Of a DNA stretch of 64,000 nt, positions 33,836-42,521 are shown piece after piece. The translations under genes and the position numbers were made by a program. How positions within the stretch are numbered: the first letter of the stretch is position 1; the number at the start of each line of letters is the position of its first letter. The notes under the pieces are model-generated. The model worked only from the letters and a program-made list of their open reading frames with translations. It did not search any database and was not told where the DNA came from. Source of the stretch: Caulobacter sp. (lineage in GTDB: Bacteria; Pseudomonadota; Alphaproteobacteria; Caulobacterales; Caulobacteraceae); the NCBI GenBank assembly GCA_019636175.1, contig JAHBYC010000004.1, forward strand, positions 97,861 to 161,860, in the 5' to 3' direction.

Positions 33836-34438
33836 TCAGCCGCCTTTGGCCAAGCCCCGCACGATAGCCTCGAAGGTCGCCCGTCGCAGCTCGGACGGAT
33901 TGACCGCCGGCGACAGTTTTCCGGCCAGCTGCAGCACCAGTCCGCCATGCAGCGCCGCCCACAGCATATGGGCGATCAGTTCCGGATCGCCGTCGATCAG
34001 ACCGCCCGCGACCATGCCGCCGGCCTGGCCGACCATGATGTCCCGCGCCCGTCGGCTGGCGGCGACCAGTTCGGGATAGTCGGCCTCGTTGGGCTGCGAG
34101 AGGTCGAACATCAGGCGGTAGGCGTCGGGATGTCCCAGGGCGAAGCGGGTGTAGGCCCGGCCCACCGCCTCCGACCGCTTGACCGGATCGGTCTCGGACT
34201 CGAAGGCCGCCTCCATGGCCTTGGCAAAACGGTCAAAGCCGCTGGCGCGGACCGCGGCGAGGATGTCATCCTTGTCCTTGAAATAGCGATAGGGGGTCAT
34301 CGGACTGACCCCCAGTTCCGTCGCCAGCTGGCGCATCGTCACCGCCTCGGGGCCGTGTTCGGCGAACAGCCGCTCGGCGGCGAGGCAGAGGCGGTCTCGG
34401 AATTCCTCGACCTGAGAAGGGGAAAGCGCGCGGGGCAT
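33836..34438 (-). CDS. TetR-family regulator with WHG C-terminal domain
   Basis: A 200-residue repressor. The N-terminal HTH reads ...VTMRQLATELGVSPMTPYRYFKDKDDILAAV near residues 35-65; the MTPYRYF form and the C-terminal HMLWAALHGGLVLQLAGKL segment mark the WHG subgroup. It is divergent from the DUF2855 / carotenoid oxygenase operon, with an AT-rich palindrome between the two starts, so it probably represses that operon and itself in response to a hydrophobic ligand. An ATG four codons upstream (34450) is an alternative start. Confidence 0.9.
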   Translation of the reverse strand: MPRALSPSQVEEFRDRLCLAAERLFAEHGPEAVTMRQLATELGVSPMTPYRYFKDKDDILAAVRASGFDRFAKAMEAAFESETDPVKRSEAVGRAYTRFALGHPDAYRLMFDLSQPNEADYPELVAASRRARDIMVGQAGGMVAGGLIDGDPELIAHMLWAALHGGLVLQLAGKLSPAVNPSELRRATFEAIVRGLAKGG

Positions 34439-34476
34439 GTCACAAGGCAATGAACGGGGTTGTCATCCCCTAATAG

Positions 34477-34502
34477 CTTACATTATAAGTTTACGACGTA
34501 AA
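34477..34502. promoter_or_regulatory. Palindromic TetR operator candidate
   Basis: TTTACG-A-CGTAAA (34490-34502) is a perfect 6-1-6 palindrome, adjoining CTTA-N5-TAAG (34477-34489). It is the only AT-rich stretch nearby, lies between the divergent TetR and DUF2855 starts, and ends 13 bases before the DUF2855 ATG, so a bound repressor would block both promoters. Confidence 0.65.
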
Positions 34503-34515
34503 TTAAAGGTGGCGA

Positions 34516-35577
34516 ATGACCCGCTGGGATCTGCTGATCGACAAGACCGACCTGACGCGAACGCAGCTTGGCCCGTCACAGGCTCCGCGGACCGACGTTC
34601 TGGCGGAAGGCCAGGTGTTGCTGGCGGTCGAGCGGTTCGCCGTGACCGCCAACAACGTCACCTATGGCGCCATGGGCGACGCGTTCGGCTACTGGCGTTT
34701 CTTTCCGGCGCCGGACGGCCTTGGCCGGGTCCCGGTCTGGGGGTTCGCCAGGGTCGAGGCCTCCCGCGCGGAGGGGATCGAGCCGGGGCTGCGTCTGTTC
34801 GGCTATCTGCCGATGTCCAGCCACTTCGTCGCCGATCTGGTGCGGACCCGGGGCGGGCTGGTCGATGCGGCGCCCCACCGCGCCCAGTTGCCGCCGACTT
34901 ACAACCAGTATGCCGAGGCGCCCGATCCGGCGCCGACGGACGATCATCGCGCCCTGCTGCGGCCGCTGTTCGGCACCAGCTGGCTGATCGATGACTTCCT
35001 GGAAGAAGCGGGCGACTTCGGGGCCAGGACGGTGATCCTGACCAGCGCCTCCAGCAAGACGGCCCTGGGCCTGGCCTTTCGCCTGAAGCAGCGCGGCGTG
35101 GCCGTCGTCGGCCTGACCTCGCCGCGGAACGTCGACTTCCTCAAGGGTCTGGACTGGTTTGCCGCCGTCGCTGCCTATGACGAGATCGAGACCGTGACCG
35201 CGCAGTCGCCGGTGGTGATCGTGGACTTCGCCGGCAACGCGGATGTCGTCGGCCGCCTGCACCGACGCTTCGGAGACGCCATCGCCCACAGCGCCATCGT
35301 CGGGGCCACCCATTGGGAAGCGCCGCCGGACGACGCCGCCCTGCCCGGACCGGCCCGGGCGCTGTTCTTCGCCCCTGACCAGATCCGCAAGCGTTTCGCC
35401 GAATGGGGCGCCGAGGAATTCGACCGCCGGTTCACCACCAATCTCGCCGCCTTCATCGCCGGCAGTCCCTGGCTGACCCTGCGCACCCTTGAGGGGGCGG
35501 ACGGAGCGGTCCGGGCCTGGGATGAAACCGTGCGCGGCGCGGCGGCGGCCGACACCGGGCTGATCGTCAGACTTTGA
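34516..35577 (+). CDS. DUF2855 family protein (MDR-like)
   Basis: A 353-residue protein of the DUF2855 family: TANNVTYGAMGDAFGYWRFFPA near residues 43-63 and the central Rossmann-like TVILTSASSKTALGLAF near 177 recall medium-chain quinone oxidoreductases, without a clear zinc site. It probably reduces or handles a hydrophobic carbonyl or quinone. It is the first gene behind the TetR operator; the next gene starts 26 bases after its stop. Confidence 0.85.
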   Translation: MTRWDLLIDKTDLTRTQLGPSQAPRTDVLAEGQVLLAVERFAVTANNVTYGAMGDAFGYWRFFPAPDGLGRVPVWGFARVEASRAEGIEPGLRLFGYLPMSSHFVADLVRTRGGLVDAAPHRAQLPPTYNQYAEAPDPAPTDDHRALLRPLFGTSWLIDDFLEEAGDFGARTVILTSASSKTALGLAFRLKQRGVAVVGLTSPRNVDFLKGLDWFAAVAAYDEIETVTAQSPVVIVDFAGNADVVGRLHRRFGDAIAHSAIVGATHWEAPPDDAALPGPARALFFAPDQIRKRFAEWGAEEFDRRFTTNLAAFIAGSPWLTLRTLEGADGAVRAWDETVRGAAAADTGLIVRL

Positions 35578-35603
35578 ACAACACCATCGACGGGAGAGCG
35601 ACC

Positions 35604-36992
35604 ATGGACGGCGAACTTCGGGGCAACCCCTTCCTGCGCGGCAACTTCGCTCCGGTCCGGAGCGAGGATGACTTTGATCTGGCGGTGACCGGCGACATTC
35701 CCGCCGCCATCGCCGGGACCCTGCTGCGTATCGGTCCCAACCCCCAGTTCGAGCCCGACGAGCGGTTCTATCACTGGTTCGGCGGCGACGGCATGATCCA
35801 CGCCCTGACCATCGAGGGCGGCAAGGTCCACTACCGCAACCGCTATGTCCGCACCCCGCGCTGGCAGACCGAGAACGCCGCCGGCCGGCGTCTCTACGGC
35901 GCGATGGGCAATCCCATGACCACCGACCCGTCGGTGATGGGCACGGACAGCGGCGTGGCCAACACCAACATCATGATGCACGCCGGACACCTCCTGGCGC
36001 TGGAAGAGGCCCATCAGCCCTTCGAGGTCGCGGTCGGCAGCCTCGACGCCATCGGCTATCGCGATTTCGGCGGCAAGGTCACCGCCCATCCGAAGGTCGA
36101 TCCCCGCACCGGCGAAATGGTCTTCATCGCCTATGCCGACGACGAGCTTCCCCTGTCGGCCAAGGTCAGCTGGGGGGTGGCGGACGCGGACGGCAATCTG
36201 GTCCGGCGCGAGACCTTCGATGCGCCCTACTGCTCGATGATCCATGACTTCGCCCTGACCGACCGGTTCCTGGTGATTCCCGTCCTGCCCCTGACCGGCG
36301 ACCTGCCCCGCGCGATGAGCGGCAAGCCCGCCTTCGCCTGGGAGCCCGACAAGACGGCGGCCCTGGCCATCATCGACCGTGAAAAAGGGATCTCCAGCCT
36401 GCGCTGGGCGCCGGTCGAGGTTGGCTACGTCTTCCATGTCACAAACGCATGGGAGGAGGGCGAAAGCCTGATCGTGGACGTGATGCGGTATCCCCAGGCG
36501 CCCTTCTTCCCCCTGACCGACGGTTCGCCCGGACGCGAGAGCGGCGCGGTCAGCCTGCGCTGGCGGATCGACCTGTCCGGACCCGAGCCGGTCGCGGCCG
36601 AAACCACGCTGGACGATCTGGCCGGCGAGTTTCCCCGCATCGACGAGCGTTTCGCCCAGCGACCCTACCGCCACGCCTGGTTCTCCGGCCAGAAGCGGCG
36701 GCCCGGCGATATCCGCGGCGACTGCCTGGCCCATCTCGACCTGCAGACAGGCCAGCGTCAGGAGTGGACCGAGGAGGGGCTTGGCGGCGTCGGCGAGCCG
36801 ATCTTCGTGCCCGCCGGCCCCGACGCGGCCGAGGGCGAGGGCTGGATCCTCACCCTGCTGTACCGCGCCCGCGAGGAGATCAGCGAGATGGCGGTGTTCG
36901 ACGCCCTGAACATCGCCGCCGGGCCGATCGCCGTGGCGACCGTCCCGCGACGCATTCCCTTCGGCTTCCACGCCAACTTCGTTCCGGCCTGA
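35604..36992 (+). CDS. Carotenoid oxygenase family protein (RPE65/CCD-like)
   Basis: A 462-residue seven-bladed non-haem iron dioxygenase. The four iron-binding His appear in TAHPKVDP near residue 162, MIHDFALT near 214, YVFHVTNAW near 277 and FGFHANFVP near 456. The GPNP and WFGGDGMIH motifs near residues 45-67 are also typical. Family members cleave polyene or stilbene double bonds (carotenoids, lignostilbenes). The start is the ATG at 35604 after GGGAGAG; a TTG start at 35574 overlapping DUF2855 is less likely. It lies 112 bases before the aryl-polyene-type cluster on the same strand. Confidence 0.92.
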   Translation: MDGELRGNPFLRGNFAPVRSEDDFDLAVTGDIPAAIAGTLLRIGPNPQFEPDERFYHWFGGDGMIHALTIEGGKVHYRNRYVRTPRWQTENAAGRRLYGAMGNPMTTDPSVMGTDSGVANTNIMMHAGHLLALEEAHQPFEVAVGSLDAIGYRDFGGKVTAHPKVDPRTGEMVFIAYADDELPLSAKVSWGVADADGNLVRRETFDAPYCSMIHDFALTDRFLVIPVLPLTGDLPRAMSGKPAFAWEPDKTAALAIIDREKGISSLRWAPVEVGYVFHVTNAWEEGESLIVDVMRYPQAPFFPLTDGSPGRESGAVSLRWRIDLSGPEPVAAETTLDDLAGEFPRIDERFAQRPYRHAWFSGQKRRPGDIRGDCLAHLDLQTGQRQEWTEEGLGGVGEPIFVPAGPDAAEGEGWILTLLYRAREEISEMAVFDALNIAAGPIAVATVPRRIPFGFHANFVPA

Positions 36993-37104
36993 CGGCCCCC
37001 TTTTTCTGAGGTTGCTCCGGGCGCCCGTGGGTTTAGGATAAGGTGTTCGGCGCCAAGGGGGCAGGCCGGGCGGCCGGACGCGTTCAAGTGCGGCGGAGTG
37101 CAGA

Positions 37105-37770
37105 GTGGGGCCGATGGGCATCGCCAATCTGGCGGTAAGGGACTGGGCCGGCGTCGTCATCGACGCGGCCGCAGAGTCGGAGTCCGTGCGCGGAAGGGCG
37201 GTGGCCAGCGCCGCCGTTCCCATGGGCCTTCGCCGCAGAATGCCGAAATTCGCGCTTGCCGCCGTGCGCTGCGCCATGGGCGTGGCCAGCCCGGGATGTG
37301 AACTGGTCTTCGCCTCGCGCTTTGGCGATGTCACCACCGCTCTGGGTCTGTCGGAGGCCATCGTCGCCGCCGACCTGCTGTCGCCCGCGGCGTTCTCCGC
37401 CTGTGTGCACAACGCCGCGCCCGGCCTGGCCGCCCAGATACTGGGTGAGAAATCCAGCCACACCGCCGTCTCGGCCGGGGCGCGCAGCCTCGACGCCGGC
37501 CTGCTCGAGGCCTGGCTGCGGCTGACGGCCGGCGAGGCTTCCGAGGTGGTGGTGCTGTTCGCTGAACAGCCGATGCCGCAGATCTACGCCGAGTTCGACC
37601 ATGAGCCGGGCGTTCCCCTCGTCGCCCTGGCCTTGCGCGTCGTCCTCGCCGACCAGGGCGAGGCCGTCACCCTGGCCGCCGGCCGAACCGGCGCCCTCGC
37701 CCTGATGGATGAGCTCGACGCCGGAGCGACCCTGATCGCCGTTTCGCCGGACCTTCAGGCCGCGGCCTGA
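37105..37770 (+). CDS. Beta-ketoacyl synthase-like chain-length factor (ApeC-like)
   Basis: A 221-residue truncated ketosynthase-fold protein of the ketoacyl-synt_2 type found in aryl polyene and DAR clusters. The conserved FSACVHNAAPGLAAQILG block near residues 97-114 replaces the usual active-site region; it lacks the full KS Cys-His-His set, so it is best read as the non-catalytic partner (chain-length factor) of a ketosynthase, as ApeC is of ApeO. The GTG start has GGAG seven bases upstream (ATG 37114 is an alternative). It opens the plus-strand operon; its KS partners are on the opposite strand at 43694-47308. Confidence 0.85.
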   Translation: MGPMGIANLAVRDWAGVVIDAAAESESVRGRAVASAAVPMGLRRRMPKFALAAVRCAMGVASPGCELVFASRFGDVTTALGLSEAIVAADLLSPAAFSACVHNAAPGLAAQILGEKSSHTAVSAGARSLDAGLLEAWLRLTAGEASEVVVLFAEQPMPQIYAEFDHEPGVPLVALALRVVLADQGEAVTLAAGRTGALALMDELDAGATLIAVSPDLQAAA

Positions 37771-38549
37771 TGACGGGCCTGCTGCAGACCATCGATCGGG
37801 GCTGGCGACTGATCGCCACAGGCCTGTCCTTTGTCCTGTTCGGCCTGGGCGGACTGGCTCTGGCCCTGGCCATCTTCCCCTTCCTGAATGTGGGCTTCCA
37901 TGCCCGCGACCTGCGTCAGCGCATCGCCCAGCGGGTCGTGCAGCGGACCTGGCGTCTTTACATCCGGGTCATGCGGCTGCTCGGGGTGCTGACCTACGAA
38001 TGCAACGGCGAACCGCTGCTGAAGCGGGATCACGGGGTGATGGTCGTGGCCAACCATCCCTCCCTGCTCGACATCGTCTTCCTGATGGCCTTCATGCAGC
38101 GCACCAAATGCGTGGTGAAGGCCGGGGTCTGGAAGAACCCCTTCATGGCCGGGGTGGTCCGCGCGGCCGGCTACATCCCCAATCTCGGCGATCCCGAACG
38201 CCTGCTGGACGACTGCGCCGAAGCGCTGCGCGAAGGCAACAATGTGGTGATTTTTCCCGAAGGCTCCCGCACCGTTCCGGGCCAGCCGCGCAAGATGCAG
38301 CGCGGCTTCGCCTATGCCGCCATCAAGGCCGGCGCCCCGGTGCGGCTGGCTACAATCACGGTTTCACCGCCGACCCTGCTCAAGGGCGAGCCCTGGTATC
38401 GCATCCCCCCGCGCCGGCCGCACTGGGACATTCGCATCCACGAACGGATTGAAGTTTTTGACATGGCGGGGCAAGACCCGCTGCCTGTCGCCGCGCGCCA
38501 ACTGGTCTCGCGCGTCGATGAGATGATGGAAGAGAAGCTGCACGCATGA
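37770..38549 (+). CDS. Lysophospholipid acyltransferase (PlsC-like) of the APE-type cluster
   Basis: A 259-residue membrane-anchored acyltransferase with an N-terminal hydrophobic segment, the catalytic NHPSLLD (H-x4-D) near residue 94, and FPEGSRT (motif III) near 165. In aryl polyene clusters a similar enzyme is thought to transfer the polyene acyl chain onto a glycerolipid or glycan head. Its start overlaps the previous stop (TGATG), and the following ACP starts before it ends. Confidence 0.9.
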   Translation: MTGLLQTIDRGWRLIATGLSFVLFGLGGLALALAIFPFLNVGFHARDLRQRIAQRVVQRTWRLYIRVMRLLGVLTYECNGEPLLKRDHGVMVVANHPSLLDIVFLMAFMQRTKCVVKAGVWKNPFMAGVVRAAGYIPNLGDPERLLDDCAEALREGNNVVIFPEGSRTVPGQPRKMQRGFAYAAIKAGAPVRLATITVSPPTLLKGEPWYRIPPRRPHWDIRIHERIEVFDMAGQDPLPVAARQLVSRVDEMMEEKLHA

Positions 38550-38803
38550 CCGAGCTCGAAAACGAGATCAAGGCGATGATCATCGATGTCCTCAACCTCG
38601 AGGACGTCACGCCGGACGACATCGACCCGCAGGAGGATCTGTTCGGAGATTCCGGTCTGGCGCTGGATTCCATCGACGCCCTGGAGATTGGCGTCGGCGT
38701 TCAGAAGAAGTACGGCATCAAGATCAACGCCGAGGACAAGAGCACCCGGGCCCACTTCCAGTCCGTCCGCTCCCTCGCCGAATTCGTCGCCGCGCAGCGC
38801 TGA
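38546..38803 (+). CDS. Acyl carrier protein 1 (APE-type)
   Basis: An 85-residue ACP. The phosphopantetheine attachment Ser is in LALDSIDALEIG near residue 42. The start overlaps the acyltransferase stop (ATGA). It is one of two adjacent ACPs, matching the ApeE/ApeF pair of aryl polyene systems; in those, one ACP serves mainly starter loading and one elongation. Confidence 0.92.
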   Translation: MTELENEIKAMIIDVLNLEDVTPDDIDPQEDLFGDSGLALDSIDALEIGVGVQKKYGIKINAEDKSTRAHFQSVRSLAEFVAAQR

Positions 38804-38816
38804 CGGAGGAGAGAAC

Positions 38817-39065
38817 ATGGACAGACAAGCCGTCTACAAGGAAATTTCCGACTTTCTGGTCGACACCTTCGAGGTGCCGGAATCGGAGCTCACCCCCGAT
38901 GCCGATCTGGTCGAGAACCTCGGCCTCGACAGCATCGACGCGGTCGACCTGATGGTGAAGCTGCAGGAAATCACCGGCAAGAAGGTGACGCCCGAACAGT
39001 TCAAGTCGGTGCGCACGATCAATGACGTGCTCGACGTCGTGGACCAGCTCTCCGTCGATGGCTGA
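38817..39065 (+). CDS. Acyl carrier protein 2 (APE-type)
   Basis: An 82-residue ACP with the modified Ser in GLDSIDAVDLMVKL near residue 39, and the acidic recognition helix II expected for KS and KR docking. The start follows GGAGGAGA. It differs clearly from ACP1 (shared DSID core, little else), consistent with separate roles. Its 3' end overlaps the next start by eight bases. Confidence 0.92.
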   Translation: MDRQAVYKEISDFLVDTFEVPESELTPDADLVENLGLDSIDAVDLMVKLQEITGKKVTPEQFKSVRTINDVLDVVDQLSVDG

Positions 39066-39660
39066 TCCAACGCCGGCGGGTCCGCCGGCGCGGGGCAAGA
39101 TCAATCCGTCGGCCATCGCCCTGGCGGTGATCACCGTCCTCTATCCCTTTATCGCCCTGATCGCGGTGCGGACGGTCGGACCGGCGATCGTGGTCGGCGC
39201 CCTCTGCGTGCTGTTGCTGGTCCGGACCTTCTTCGGCGTCGGCAGGGGCATCCCCCTGGGCGTGGCCCTGGCCCCTCTGGCGGTCGCCCTCTTGATGGGG
39301 CTGATGATGCTGTGGGACGCCCACCGCGCCGTACGGTTCTATCCGGTGTTCATGAGCGGCGCGATGCTCGCCGCCTTCGCCGCCAGTCTGGTCAAGGGCC
39401 CCAGCATGATCGAACGGCTGGCGCGCGTCGCCGAGCCGGACATGCCGGCGTCGGGCGTCATCTATACCCGCAAGGTGACCATGGTCTGGTGCCTGTTCCT
39501 GGGCCTGAACGGCCTCGTCGCCCTGTGGACCGCCCTCTATGCCAGCCTTGAGGTCTGGACCGCCTACAACGGCTTTATCTCCTATGTCCTGATGGGCGCG
39601 CTGCTGGGCGGCGAGTTCCTGGTTCGCCGGATCATCAGGGGGCGGGAAGGCCAGGCATGA
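39058..39660 (+). CDS. Polytopic membrane protein of the APE-type cluster (COG4648-like)
   Basis: A 200-residue protein with about six membrane helices, including IALAVITVLYPFIALIAVRTV, ALALMGLMMLW-like and FISYVLMGALLGGEFLVR. The layout and place between the ACPs and the AMP ligase match the ApeG-like membrane protein of aryl polyene clusters, of unknown role, perhaps a scaffold for the synthase at the membrane. The ATG lies inside the previous gene and the end overlaps the next by four bases. Confidence 0.85.
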   Translation: MADPTPAGPPARGKINPSAIALAVITVLYPFIALIAVRTVGPAIVVGALCVLLLVRTFFGVGRGIPLGVALAPLAVALLMGLMMLWDAHRAVRFYPVFMSGAMLAAFAASLVKGPSMIERLARVAEPDMPASGVIYTRKVTMVWCLFLGLNGLVALWTALYASLEVWTAYNGFISYVLMGALLGGEFLVRRIIRGREGQA

Positions 39661-41300
39661 GCGGCCTCGTCTCCGCGCTGCTGACGGCGCCGGCCTCCCG
39701 CGTCGTGTTTACCGGTCAGGCGCCGGTCACCGCCGGCCAGATTCGCGCCACCGCCGCCGACCTCGCGCCGAGGCTGGCCGGCCGCGAGCCCCTCTTTCTC
39801 CACACCGTCTCGGCCGCCCTGTTTACGGCGGCCCTGCTGGCGGCGGCCGTCGCCCGGCGCCGGCTGGCCCTGCCCGCCCATGTCCAGGGCGGTTATCTCG
39901 CGGAAGTCGGCGGGACGGATGCGGTCCTGCTGGACGACACCGCCCTGTCCCTGTCGTCCGCGACCGACGCGCCCCCGGGGAGCCTGAAGGACGCGGCCGA
40001 GGACGTCGATCTGATCTTCTTCACCTCTGGTTCGACCGGCGCCCCCAAGCGGATCGAGCGACGGCTCTCCCAGCTGGAGACCGAGAGCCGGGCGCTGCAG
40101 GCGACCTTCGGCGGTGAAACCGGGCCGGTTCAGGCCACCGTTTCGCACCAGCATATCTATGGCCTGATCTACCGCATCGTCTGGCCGGTGATGGCCGGCC
40201 GCCCCAGCGCCGATATCGCCGCCGAATACTGGGAGCAGCTGGAAGGGCGGCTGGGCCAGGCGGTCACGCTGATTTCCAGTCCCGCGCATCTGACCCGCCT
40301 GCCGCCGGTCATGGACCTGTCGTCCCAGGCGCCGGGTCTGGTGTTCTCTTCCGGCCAGCTCCTGCCGACCCCGGCGGCGCTGGCCTGCGCAGCCGTGTTC
40401 GGCCGGCCGGTGACCGAGGTGCTGGGCAGCACGGAGACCGGCGGCGTCGCCTGGCGGCGCCAGACCGGCCCCGACGAGCCCTGGACGCCTTTCTCCGTCG
40501 TGACCGTCGGACAGGACGCGGCCGGCGGTCTGACCGTCATCACGCCCTATCTCGACGGGGTCGACCCCTTTCCGATGGGGGATCGGGTCGAGCCGCTCCA
40601 CGACGGTCGTTTTCGCCTTCTGGGTCGCGCCGACCGGATGGAAAAGATCGACGGCAAACGTGTCTCCCTGACCCGGGTCGAGGAGGCCCTGGCGGCGCTG
40701 CCCCTGATCGCCGAGGCCGCGGCCCTGACCCTGCCGGACCGGCAGGGCTCCCTCGGCGCCGTGGTCGAGCTGACGCCGACCGGTCAGGCGACTCTGCGGG
40801 AGAAGGGCGCTTTCCGCTTCGGGCGCCTTCTTCGCGCCGCTCTGGCTGATAGACTGGAGCCCATTGAACGACCCAAGCACTGGCGATTTGTCGCCCGCAT
40901 GCCGGTCGACGCCCAGGGGAAACGCCGCATCAGCGATCTTCGCGCCAGGTTTGCCGCCGACCCGCCTCGCGTGCCGCCCTATGAGGTGGTCTCGCGCGAG
41001 GGCGATACCGCGCGCCTGAAAGTCTCCCTGCCGGCGGACCTGATCTATTTTCAGGGCCACTTCCCGGAAGAGGCCATTCTGCCGGGCATCTCCCAGGTGC
41101 ATATGGCGGTGCTTATCGGCGAGCAGACCCTGGATTTCGTCCCGGCCAGCGCGGAGCTCAATCGGGTCAAGTTCAAGGATATCGTCCGCCCCGGCGAGGT
41201 GCTCGACCTGACCCTGACCGCCGACCGTGAACGCGGCCGCCTCACCTTCCAGTGGCTGCGCGCCAACGGCAACGAGGCCTCGGCGGGCGTGATCGGCTAG
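39657..41300 (+). CDS. AMP-dependent ligase fused to hotdog dehydratase (ApeH-ApeI-like fusion)
   Basis: A 547-residue two-domain protein. Residues about 1-440 are an acyl-adenylating enzyme: the P-loop-like FFTSGSTGAPKR near 122, STETGGVAWR near 260 and GRADRMEKIDGKRV near 323 match the ANL family. Residues about 450-547 are a hotdog domain with LIYFQGHFPEEAILPGISQVH, the FabZ/ApeI-like dehydratase block with its catalytic His in QGHFP. Thus starter activation and a dehydration step are joined in one chain, whereas aryl polyene systems usually encode them as ApeH and ApeI. It ends the plus operon 16 bases from the convergent minus operon. Confidence 0.88.
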   Translation: MSGLVSALLTAPASRVVFTGQAPVTAGQIRATAADLAPRLAGREPLFLHTVSAALFTAALLAAAVARRRLALPAHVQGGYLAEVGGTDAVLLDDTALSLSSATDAPPGSLKDAAEDVDLIFFTSGSTGAPKRIERRLSQLETESRALQATFGGETGPVQATVSHQHIYGLIYRIVWPVMAGRPSADIAAEYWEQLEGRLGQAVTLISSPAHLTRLPPVMDLSSQAPGLVFSSGQLLPTPAALACAAVFGRPVTEVLGSTETGGVAWRRQTGPDEPWTPFSVVTVGQDAAGGLTVITPYLDGVDPFPMGDRVEPLHDGRFRLLGRADRMEKIDGKRVSLTRVEEALAALPLIAEAAALTLPDRQGSLGAVVELTPTGQATLREKGAFRFGRLLRAALADRLEPIERPKHWRFVARMPVDAQGKRRISDLRARFAADPPRVPPYEVVSREGDTARLKVSLPADLIYFQGHFPEEAILPGISQVHMAVLIGEQTLDFVPASAELNRVKFKDIVRPGEVLDLTLTADRERGRLTFQWLRANGNEASAGVIG

Positions 41301-41316
41301 GATCGGACTGGCGGCC

Positions 41317-42510
41317 TCAGGTCAGCTCCTCGGAGGAATAGCCCAGAATTTCGCGGGCGATGATCAGCCGCTGGATCTGGCCGGTGCCTTCGTAGATGTC
41401 GCTGATCCGGCCATCCCGCATGTATTTCTCGACCAGATGGTCGTGGCTGACTGACATCCCGCCCAGCACCTCCATGGCGCCTTGGGTCACCGTGCGACAG
41501 ACGTCGCCGCCCTTGGCCTTGCAGACCGAGCTTTCCAGGTTGTTGGGCCGGCGCTTGTCGCTCAGCCAGGCGGCGTGCAGCACCGTCAGGGCGGCCGCCT
41601 CGGTATCGGCCTCCAGTTCGATCAGCTTCTGCTGAGTGGCCGAGCGCTGCGGGAAGCTCTGGCTCCAGTCGACGCTGACCCCCTCTTCGGCCAGGGCGTC
41701 GATGGCGAAATTCAACGCGCCCCGCGCCTTGGCGACGCCGCCGGAGGCCACCGCCGGCCGGGTCATGTTGAAGGTCTTCATCACTCCGCGATAGCTGGCC
41801 GATCCGCCTCCCTTGGGCACGGTCTCGTCGCCGCCCAGCAGGGCGTCGCGGGGAATACGGCAGTCGCGGAAGGCGTAGGCTGCGGTGTCGCTGGCGCGAA
41901 TCCCCAGTTTCTTTTCCTGCCGCACCAGCTCGAAGCCGGGCGCGTCCTTCAGCACCAGGAAGGACTTGATGCCGGCCCGTCCGGCCGACTTGTCGATGGT
42001 CGCCCAGACGATGGCGCCATCGGCCTTGACCCCGTCGGTGACGAAGATCTTGTCGCCGTTCAGCACCCACTCCTCGCCGTCCAGCCGGGCGGTGGTCTGG
42101 ATGGCCTTGGTGTCGGAGCCGACGCCCGGCTCGGTGATCGACATGGCCAGGAACAGATCGCCCCACTTGGCCTTCTGTTCGGGCGTGCCGGCCGATTGCA
42201 GGGCGGCGTTGCCCAGGCCGCTGGCGCGTCCCGACGGCATGGCCAGGCCAAGGCCCCGCACCACGCCGCTGGCCGAGCCCCGCGCGATGCTGACGGCCAT
42301 CATGAAGGTCATCATCGGGGTGTCGTCGGGCTGGCGCTGGCCAAACAGGGGGAACACCTCCTCGAACCCGCGCTCGCCCTCCAGCCGCGCCGGCGGCGTC
42401 TCGTGCTCGTGGTCCTCGTAGTAGCGGGTGTGGGCGGTGGTCGAATTGCCGACCTCGACCACCTTGTCGAGGATTTGCTGGTCGATGTCGGAGAAGCGGA
42501 AGTCAGCCAT
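41317..42510 (-). CDS. Acyl-CoA dehydrogenase with intact catalytic Glu
   Basis: A 397-residue FAD-dependent acyl-CoA dehydrogenase. Substrate/FAD loops MSITEPGVGSDTKA near residue 122 and VLNGDKIFVT near 147 are intact, and the C-terminal SDIYEGTGQIQRL near 372 carries the usual Glu base. The start ATG 42510 follows TAGGAGAGA; the upstream in-frame region overlaps the other dehydrogenase. It is the last gene of the long minus operon and lies 11 bases behind its partner. It could introduce an alpha-beta double bond in a CoA- or ACP-bound chain. Confidence 0.9.
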   Translation of the reverse strand: MADFRFSDIDQQILDKVVEVGNSTTAHTRYYEDHEHETPPARLEGERGFEEVFPLFGQRQPDDTPMMTFMMAVSIARGSASGVVRGLGLAMPSGRASGLGNAALQSAGTPEQKAKWGDLFLAMSITEPGVGSDTKAIQTTARLDGEEWVLNGDKIFVTDGVKADGAIVWATIDKSAGRAGIKSFLVLKDAPGFELVRQEKKLGIRASDTAAYAFRDCRIPRDALLGGDETVPKGGGSASYRGVMKTFNMTRPAVASGGVAKARGALNFAIDALAEEGVSVDWSQSFPQRSATQQKLIELEADTEAAALTVLHAAWLSDKRRPNNLESSVCKAKGGDVCRTVTQGAMEVLGGMSVSHDHLVEKYMRDGRISDIYEGTGQIQRLIIAREILGYSSEELT

Positions 42511-42521
42511 GTCTGTCTCTC

